64,000 nt of DNA from the NCBI RefSeq assembly GCF_002217285.1, contig NZ_MUGW01000042.1, positions 55,641-119,640 of the forward strand, given 5' to 3'. The position numbers and the translations under genes are program-made. The notes under the pieces are model-generated. The model was given only the letters and a program-made list of their open reading frames with translations, ran no database searches and was not told the DNA's origin. Origin of the DNA: Flavobacterium hercynium (lineage in GTDB: Bacteria > Bacteroidota > Bacteroidia > Flavobacteriales > Flavobacteriaceae). This document shows positions 58,129-64,000 of this stretch, piece after piece (the stretch's first letter is position 1; each line of letters starts with the position of its first letter).

Positions 58129-60320
58129 TAATTTGCTACTTTTAAAGTTAAGTCTGAATCGTAATATAAAATGTAAACACCTTTGTTTGCATGTCCTCCA
58201 TCTTCTTTTCTGTAATATTGAAATTTATTGTCAACTTGTTCTGTTGTCATTAAATCTGCTGTTTCCTGATACGTTTTACCTTGTACCAATCGCATCATAG
58301 TATCAAACGTAACATCAAATCCTCGAGTTGCATACGTATTTGGATTCACTTTATTTTTCAATCTGTATTCTTTTTCAAAAATCAAAACATTTTGTTCTTC
58401 ACTTTCACGAGCTACAGAAGGATACATTAAATTCAATTTCACTAAATTATCAAAACTAATTTCGTCTGTGTCTAATGTACTGTTTGGCTCTAAAATAACC
58501 AATTGTACCTGACACGTTTTTTTCGCATCCATTAAAGCTTTTATTGTACTTTTTATCATTGCAGTATTAGCCGTTTCCATTACCACATAATTTATTCTGC
58601 CTGGTATTATCAAACCTTTTAAGTTGGCTACATCTACACCTGCATCTGTCAAGGCTGCAAACGTAACTCCTTTTTGGTTTTGTTTGATATAACTTATTAC
58701 AGACTCTTTTTTCTTATCTACTACCGCAATAATATTTCCGTTTTTAGAACGCATATAATCAAAAACAGCATTACGAACAACATCGTTGGTTGGTATTGAC
58801 TGGTATAAATTATCAATTGGATTTGCTTTATCTTTTGATAATGGTGAAATCACAGGAATATTATATAACCGCAATGAATTTGCCGTTGCTTCAGCATTAC
58901 TTTGGTAAAATGGCCCTACTACAGCATTTACGTTCTGTAATTTATTTTGAGCAATTAAGTTGGATACACTCGATGTATTTTTAGTTTCCTGAGAATCAAA
59001 AATAGAAACATCAATTGGTAATTTTAAGGCTTTCGCCGAATCAATTGCCATTAAAGCTCCTGAATAAAAATCCAGTGTCATGTTTAAAAACTTATCATTC
59101 TTGATTCTGCTTTCAGCACCAACCGTATCACTTTGAATTTTAGCTAAGTTAAAAGGCAAAAGTAATGCGATTCTTTTACGTTCGTTTTGTCCGCTTTTCT
59201 TTGTTAGTTCAACTACTTCTGAACTTGCAGAATTGGTTTCTGATTTTACTTTTTCCAAAACTCTAATAGATCCTCCACCTGTTTCAGCTGGTTTTTCTGT
59301 AGTTTTTTCTATTTGTTTTTCAGCTACTTGCGTTTGTTGTCCAATAATTGGAACGGGCGCAACAAATCCAGATGGAACTTTTAATACCATTCCTTCTTTT
59401 ACGCCTTCAGAAAGAGACGGATTTAAAGCCATCAATTCACTTTGTGTCAATTGAAATGTTTTTGACAAACTATAAAGTGTTTCTTTTGGTTTAACCTGAT
59501 AGTCCATATAAGTCGTTCCTTTTTTAGAAGACTCATCTGTTTTTTTAGCTTCAACAGGTTTAGTATTTGCCGGAGCAGTACCCACAACCAAACTGGCATT
59601 TTCTGTTTTTGGAGCTGTACCTTGTATTGTTAATCGGTAACCAATTGGTAAACTGCTTACAATATCCGGATTACGTTTCTCTAAATCTTCAATAGTTGTT
59701 TTGTATTGCTTTGCAATTGAATACTTCGTTTCTTTTGCAACAACGTCATGATAAACATATTTTTCCTGCTTTGTTGTTTTAGCAGCAATTGGCACAACTG
59801 TATTTTTTGTGCTTTTCTCTTCTTCTTTTGCTTTTTCTTTAGCCTTTTCCTTCTCTTTCTCTTTCTCCTTCTCTTTTTCTTTTAATGCCTTTTTTGCATC
59901 TTTATCTTTGGCAGGAATCACAAGCGTTTGCCCAATTTGCAATCCATCTTTTTCAAGAAAAGGATTTGCTGCTTTTAGTGCTTCATCTGTAATTCCGTAT
60001 TTTTTTTCGATTCCAAAAAGAGTTTCTTTTGGCTGTACCTCATGTGTATTTCCCCCTTTGGCAACAGTACTTTTTGCCGGAGCAGGTTCTGCTTTAGCTT
60101 TACTGTTCTTAAGAGGAATCAATAAGACTGAATTAGGTATCAATCCGCTACGTGCATCAGGATTTAATTCATAAATATCGTAAGGTGTTACCTTATATTT
60201 TTGCGCAATCTGATTAATAGTCTCTCCGCTTGAAACAGTGTATTTCACTACTTTTTCCTGCGAAAATGCAGAGCTGGTAATAAAAAAAACAAGCGACAAG
60301 ATTGTTAGATAATATTTCAT
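58128..60320 (-). CDS. LysM-repeat protein fused to a type 1 periplasmic-binding-protein domain
   Basis: 730 aa. Signal peptide about 1-20. Four LysM modules (about 24-68, 92-135, 188-232, 272-316: YTVSSGETINQIAQKYKVTPYDI, HEVQPKETLFGIEKKYG, DVVAKETKYSIAKQYK, YQVKPKETLYSLSKTF) separated by charged or Pro-rich linkers; one linker is an almost pure (KE)n run (59836-59885). Residues about 395-725 form a PBP1-type ligand-binding fold (RKRIALLLPFNLAKIQ, VNAVVGPFYQSNAEATA, IPVISPLSKDKANPIDNLYQS). Probably a periplasmic cell-wall-bound sensor or scaffold. Coupled to osmC. Confidence 0.85.
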   Translation of the reverse strand: MKYYLTILSLVFFITSSAFSQEKVVKYTVSSGETINQIAQKYKVTPYDIYELNPDARSGLIPNSVLLIPLKNSKAKAEPAPAKSTVAKGGNTHEVQPKETLFGIEKKYGITDEALKAANPFLEKDGLQIGQTLVIPAKDKDAKKALKEKEKEKEKEKEKAKEKAKEEEKSTKNTVVPIAAKTTKQEKYVYHDVVAKETKYSIAKQYKTTIEDLEKRNPDIVSSLPIGYRLTIQGTAPKTENASLVVGTAPANTKPVEAKKTDESSKKGTTYMDYQVKPKETLYSLSKTFQLTQSELMALNPSLSEGVKEGMVLKVPSGFVAPVPIIGQQTQVAEKQIEKTTEKPAETGGGSIRVLEKVKSETNSASSEVVELTKKSGQNERKRIALLLPFNLAKIQSDTVGAESRIKNDKFLNMTLDFYSGALMAIDSAKALKLPIDVSIFDSQETKNTSSVSNLIAQNKLQNVNAVVGPFYQSNAEATANSLRLYNIPVISPLSKDKANPIDNLYQSIPTNDVVRNAVFDYMRSKNGNIIAVVDKKKESVISYIKQNQKGVTFAALTDAGVDVANLKGLIIPGRINYVVMETANTAMIKSTIKALMDAKKTCQVQLVILEPNSTLDTDEISFDNLVKLNLMYPSVARESEEQNVLIFEKEYRLKNKVNPNTYATRGFDVTFDTMMRLVQGKTYQETADLMTTEQVDNKFQYYRKEDGGHANKGVYILYYDSDLTLKVAN

Positions 60321-60417
60321 AGTAGGTGTTAAAATAATTTAATTTTTAATTCAAAAACAAGATAGTAATTTTTGTTAAAGCAACATTCAAGCCACTTTTA
60401 ATTTTACAGGATTATTA

Positions 60418-62331
60418 TCACAGATCCAATTCAGCTTTAAGAATAACAATGTTTTTATATAACTCATCTTCTTCCTTTTTCTTGCACTCATATAAAACTT
60501 CTTCCATATTTTCATATTTATCGGAGTAAACACAATACGAAAGACTGTTTATATTAAAGAAAAAACTAGCGTTAAATGCTCCGGAATCAATAAGTTTCAT
60601 AATAAACTTATCTCGCAATCCCTGTTCGGTAAATATACCTAAAACTAAGTAATAGCCATTTGAAACTTCTTTAAGATTATCATAAACTTCAACCTTAATA
60701 TTTTTTTCGTTTTTAAGAGGATTTTCCTTTAGCTCACGCTTCATTTCTTCTAATGATATTGCTTTCGAATTCTCACTATCATTTGTTTTTACCTGATTTT
60801 TAATTGCTTCATCATGATATCTTTTTAATTTTAACAAGGCTACTTTATCATCAAAATTTCTGGCTTCCATACTGTAAAAAGAAGCTTTACTAATGTGACG
60901 TTTAACTTCTATAGTTTTTTGAACATCGAGTGAATCAATTTTAGCAATCAACAATTGATTTTTAGCATCTCCTTTTTCTTGTGCTGTTTTAAACTTTTGT
61001 ATTTCTTCTAATGACAAGCGCTGTTCCGATGTTGTACCGTGCTTCTTTTCATTTTCACGAACTTTCTTTTTGTATTCCTGATTCTCCTCAAGTGCAATTC
61101 GCTCTACTTTGTTCATTAAACCAGCGTAAGCTTTTCTGTTTTGAGCCAGCTCTTTCTTTAATTGAGAGGATAGTTCACTAGTTTGACCAATACTTTCGTA
61201 TGATTTTTTCTCTAAGCGTTTTGATTCATTGACATTTAAAACATCCATTTTTTTTAATTCAACCAAATCACTTTTCATTGTACCAACCAACGAATCTAAT
61301 TTTGCCATTAAAATATCCTGAACATTTTTATTTGCTTCTAAAACCAATCGTAATTTTTCGACTGAATTTTCTTTAGAGCCATTCATATCGTTTAGATTTA
61401 CTTTTAAATCATTAATTTTTATAATTTTCTGATTCATTTCTTTCTGAACAATAAGACGGTCTTTCAAATCTTCTAATTCAACCGTCTTGGCTTTTGTTTT
61501 TTCAACAACTACTTGCTTTTCAGCAAGAGCCAACATTAATTCTTCACTTTCGTTAGTTGGTTTTACCTCTTTGGTATTAATCGCAAGTTTGTTTCCAACC
61601 ACTAATCCGCTTACAATTTCAGGATTTTGAGATTCTAACTGATTAATGGTAATTCCGTATTGTTTTGCAATCGAAAATTTAGTTTCCTTAGCTACAACTA
61701 CATGAAAAATAGTTTCCTGATTAATTACACGAACTCTTCCGTCTAATGTTTTTCTTTTATTAGGAATCGCAATAGTTTGTCCGATCTGCAATCCGTTTAG
61801 TAATAAATCCTTATTTAAGTTTTCCAAATCCTGTACAGAAACATTGTACTGTCTTGCAATACTAAATAGAGATTCTTTTGCTACAACCTGATGCGTAACT
61901 TTTGAAGACGATGTTGTTTCCGTTTTTGAAGCATTAGCGGTGTTTTGTGGAATTGTTAACACCTGTCCAATTTGAAGTCCGCCGGCTAAAATATCCTGAT
62001 TGGCATTTTGAAGTGTTTCAACAGAAATGTTGTATTGTTTTGCTAATCCGAAGAGGGTTTCTTTAGCACCAACAACATGCGTATTTTGCTGGTTTGAATT
62101 TTGTTTTTCTGCAACATGAACCGGAATCTTAATCAATTGGTTGTCTTTGATTCCGTTTTGTGATTCAGGGTTAAGGTTGTAAATTTCATCTACAGTAACC
62201 TTATATTTTTGGGCAATAAAGTAAGCTGTTTCACCTTTTTGAATCCTGTGCTCGATGTATGACTCTTGTGCAAATGTTTTGTTAGAAAAAACTGAAATAA
62301 AGGCGAATAAAGTAAGTAAAAAGTCTCTCAT
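60418..62331 (-). CDS. LysM-repeat protein with coiled coil and SPOR-like C-terminus
   Basis: 637 aa. Signal peptide about 1-21. Four LysM modules (about 24-70, 84-128, 147-190, 210-253), all of the 'KETxFSIAKQY' type. A long charged region (about 265-540) with heptad-like leucines and many Lys/Glu suggests coiled coil. The last 85 residues (NGYYLVLGIFTEQGLRDKFIMKLIDSG, YCVYSDKYENMEEV) resemble a SPOR-like domain that reads denuded glycan strands. Likely a periplasmic protein tied to peptidoglycan and cell division or envelope integrity. 97 bp before the other LysM gene. Confidence 0.82.
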   Translation of the reverse strand: MRDFLLTLFAFISVFSNKTFAQESYIEHRIQKGETAYFIAQKYKVTVDEIYNLNPESQNGIKDNQLIKIPVHVAEKQNSNQQNTHVVGAKETLFGLAKQYNISVETLQNANQDILAGGLQIGQVLTIPQNTANASKTETTSSSKVTHQVVAKESLFSIARQYNVSVQDLENLNKDLLLNGLQIGQTIAIPNKRKTLDGRVRVINQETIFHVVVAKETKFSIAKQYGITINQLESQNPEIVSGLVVGNKLAINTKEVKPTNESEELMLALAEKQVVVEKTKAKTVELEDLKDRLIVQKEMNQKIIKINDLKVNLNDMNGSKENSVEKLRLVLEANKNVQDILMAKLDSLVGTMKSDLVELKKMDVLNVNESKRLEKKSYESIGQTSELSSQLKKELAQNRKAYAGLMNKVERIALEENQEYKKKVRENEKKHGTTSEQRLSLEEIQKFKTAQEKGDAKNQLLIAKIDSLDVQKTIEVKRHISKASFYSMEARNFDDKVALLKLKRYHDEAIKNQVKTNDSENSKAISLEEMKRELKENPLKNEKNIKVEVYDNLKEVSNGYYLVLGIFTEQGLRDKFIMKLIDSGAFNASFFFNINSLSYCVYSDKYENMEEVLYECKKKEEDELYKNIVILKAELDL

Positions 62332-62352
62332 AAATAAGAAGGGTTTAAAAAA

Positions 62353-62380
62353 TTAAAGCGTTACAAATGTAACGCCTTAA
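62353..62380 (-). terminator. terminator of guaA
   Basis: TTAAAGCGTTACA, AA, TGTAACGCCTTAA; 12 of 13 bp paired; A/T-rich flanks. Between the guaA stop and the LysM gene start. Confidence 0.72.
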
Positions 62381-62395
62381 TTTTAAAAACTAGTA

Positions 62396-63925
62396 CTATT
62401 CCCACTCAATTGTTGCTGGTGGTTTCGAACTTATATCATAAACAACTCTGTTAACACCTTTTACCTTGTTAATGATATCGTTTGATACTTTCATTAAGAA
62501 TTCGTAAGGTAAATGAACCCAGTCAGCTGTCATACCATCTGTTGATTCTACAGCTCTAAGCGCTACTACTTTTTCGTAAGTACGCTCATCACCCATTACT
62601 CCTACACTGTTTACAGGAAGCAAAATTGCTCCAGCCTGCCAAACTTTGTCATACAATCCCCAAGATTTTAACCCTTCGATAAAAACGGCATCAACATCTT
62701 GTAAAATTTGTACTTTCTCAGGCGTAATATCTCCTAAAATTCTAATAGATAATCCAGGTCCAGGGAAAGGATGTCTTCCTAATAACTCTGGATCTATTCC
62801 TAAAGTAGCACCTACTCTTCGAACTTCGTCTTTAAACAACATTCTTAGCGGTTCTACAATTTTTAATTTCATATAATCCGGTAATCCACCAACATTATGG
62901 TGTGATTTGATAGTAGCCGATGGTCCTTTTACCGAAACTGATTCGATTACGTCAGGATAAATTGTTCCCTGCGCTAACCATTTTACATCTTCAATTAAGT
63001 GTGATTCATCATCAAAAACTTCGATAAATACACGACCAATTGTTTTACGTTTTGTTTCAGGATCGCTAATTCCGGCTAATTCACCAAGAAAACGATCTCC
63101 TGCATCTACTCCTTTTACATTTAGTCCCATTCCTTTGTATTGATCTAATACATTTTGGAATTCGTTTTTACGAAGCAAACCATTGTTTACAAAAATACAA
63201 TACAGGTTTTTTCCTATTGCCTGATGCAATAAAACTGCTGCTACAGTAGAATCTACTCCACCAGACAATCCTAAAACAACTTTGTCATTACCCAATTTTT
63301 CTTTTAACTCTGCCACCATTTCTTCTACGAAAGCATTTGGTGTAAAGTTTTGAGGAACTTCAGCAATATTTACTAAAAAGTTCTCTAACATTTTTGATCC
63401 ATCCGTAGAGTGAAAAACTTCCGGGTGGTACTGAATTGCATAAGTAGTTTCACCTTCGATTTTGTAAGCTGCGTATTCTACATCATGCGTACTTGCTAAT
63501 TTAACGGCATTAGTAGGCAAAGCTTTGATACTATCACTATGACTCATCCAAACCTGGCTATTTTCTGAAACGCCATTAAAGAAAACTTCGTTCTCCTTAA
63601 TATAAGATAAATTAGCTCTACCATATTCTCTGGTGTTAGAAGCTGCTACTTCACCTCCGCTAAAATGCGCCAAATATTGTGCTCCGTAACAAACTGCCAA
63701 CATTGGAAGTTTACCGCGAATTTGAGATAAATCAGGATGTGGAGCGTCTTCTGCACGAACAGAAAATGGGCTTCCTCCTAAAATTACTGCTTTATAAGGT
63801 GATAAATCACTAGGAAAGTGATTGTAAGGGAAAATTTCGCAGAATATATTTAATTCGCGAACTCTACGCGCAATAAGCTGAGTATATTGCGATCCGAAAT
63901 CTAAAATAAGTACGTTGTGTTGCAT
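62396..63925 (-). CDS. guaA: GMP synthase (glutamine-hydrolysing)
   Basis: 509 aa from ATG 63925 (MQHNVLILDFGSQYTQLIARRVREL). Class I amidotransferase domain about 1-190 with C79 in AVCYGAQYL and IQYHPEVFHS; ATP pyrophosphatase domain with PP-loop VLGLSGGVDSTVAAVLL (about 217-233); C-terminal dimerisation domain ending RVVYDISSKPPATIEWE. Converts XMP to GMP. Length and motifs are complete. Confidence 0.97.
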   Translation of the reverse strand: MQHNVLILDFGSQYTQLIARRVRELNIFCEIFPYNHFPSDLSPYKAVILGGSPFSVRAEDAPHPDLSQIRGKLPMLAVCYGAQYLAHFSGGEVAASNTREYGRANLSYIKENEVFFNGVSENSQVWMSHSDSIKALPTNAVKLASTHDVEYAAYKIEGETTYAIQYHPEVFHSTDGSKMLENFLVNIAEVPQNFTPNAFVEEMVAELKEKLGNDKVVLGLSGGVDSTVAAVLLHQAIGKNLYCIFVNNGLLRKNEFQNVLDQYKGMGLNVKGVDAGDRFLGELAGISDPETKRKTIGRVFIEVFDDESHLIEDVKWLAQGTIYPDVIESVSVKGPSATIKSHHNVGGLPDYMKLKIVEPLRMLFKDEVRRVGATLGIDPELLGRHPFPGPGLSIRILGDITPEKVQILQDVDAVFIEGLKSWGLYDKVWQAGAILLPVNSVGVMGDERTYEKVVALRAVESTDGMTADWVHLPYEFLMKVSNDIINKVKGVNRVVYDISSKPPATIEWE

Positions 63926-63959
63926 GCGCAAAAATACTTTTTATATTCGAATTTGAAAA

Positions 63960-64000
63960 ATCGGAGCAATAAAAAAAAACTTTTTTTTTATTGCTCCGAT
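63960..64000. terminator. terminator hairpin at window edge
   Basis: 20-bp perfect arms around a single C (63980): ATCGGAGCAATAAAAAAAAA and its complement. It lies upstream of guaA and would terminate a transcript arriving from the right, outside the window. The stem may extend beyond base 64000. Confidence 0.8.

Noticed and set aside
59809..60174. Forward ORF of 121 codons with a long Phe/Ser run.
   Set aside because: Antisense of the (KE)n linker and LysM modules of the leftward gene at 58128-60320.
1..64000. tRNA, rRNA, riboswitch, insertion sequence or prophage genes.
   Set aside because: Read through both strands for cloverleaf arms, transposase motifs and known riboswitch cores and saw none; a tRNAscan/Infernal run would be decisive.

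Overview
The window is a gene-dense, AT-rich chromosome segment of a member of the Bacteroidota, almost certainly a Flavobacterium. Reasons: SusC/SusD pair, type IX secretion (T9SS) sorting domains of both type A and type B, Bacteroidota-type promoters (TTG, about 20 bp, TAnnTTTG), no Shine-Dalgarno pattern ahead of most starts, many small lipoproteins, and gene families typical of that genus. I see no tRNA, rRNA, CRISPR array, insertion sequence or prophage.

Layout. 1-3033: partial GNAT acetyltransferase, a small lipoprotein and a PLP-dependent acyl-CoA:amino acid acyltransferase-like enzyme. 3320-11795: partial denitrification island: copper nitrite reductase with a fused cytochrome c (nirK), a NirV-like SUMF1 protein, a SCO protein, an orphan 12-TM protein, Ric (Fe-S/NO repair), quinol NO reductase, azurin-like cupredoxin and an Rrf2 regulator. 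Three copies of AAAAGA-N8-TCTTTT sit before nirK, norB and rrf2 and look like the operators of that regulator. 11996-29000: housekeeping and conserved genes (NYN-LOTUS protein, FMN glutamate-synthase-like enzyme, GH88, ABC exporter, RdgB, DEAD-box helicase, PepD, DUF3810, ECF sigma factor, PlsC-like acyltransferase, NUDIX, DUF4268). 29058-35476: a leftward run mnmA - S8 protease (T9SS-A) - nitronate monooxygenase-like - small secreted protein - FG-GAP-like T9SS-B protein. 35617-41351: YwqK-like protein, yidC, pyrG and small membrane proteins.

41553-57673 is the most interesting part: a polysaccharide-utilisation locus on both sides of a LacI-family regulator. Leftward lie a GHMP sugar kinase, a nucleotidyltransferase, a FucP/NagP-type permease and a NagB deaminase fused to a PIG-L deacetylase. 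Rightward lie SusC, SusD, a GH109 alpha-N-acetylgalactosaminidase-like enzyme and a GH35 beta-galactosidase. Both arms are preceded by the same regulatory module: two 14-bp palindromes (consensus TGTGCTCGAGCACA) exactly 23 bp apart, then a core promoter identical at 30 of 33 positions. The enzyme set suggests uptake of Gal/GalNAc-containing glycans (mucin-type O-glycans or similar). It also suggests a route for released N-acetylhexosamine through a sugar-1-phosphate and nucleotide sugar to GlcN-6-P, with the PIG-L domain possibly replacing NagA.

57727-64000: OsmC, two LysM proteins (one fused to a periplasmic-binding-protein domain) and guaA, all leftward. Many intergenic spaces hold hairpins. 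Several are simple terminators; some are unusual, such as a long stem enclosing a start codon (21177-21253), a terminator inside a reading frame (40528-40570) and word-repeat hairpins between convergent genes.
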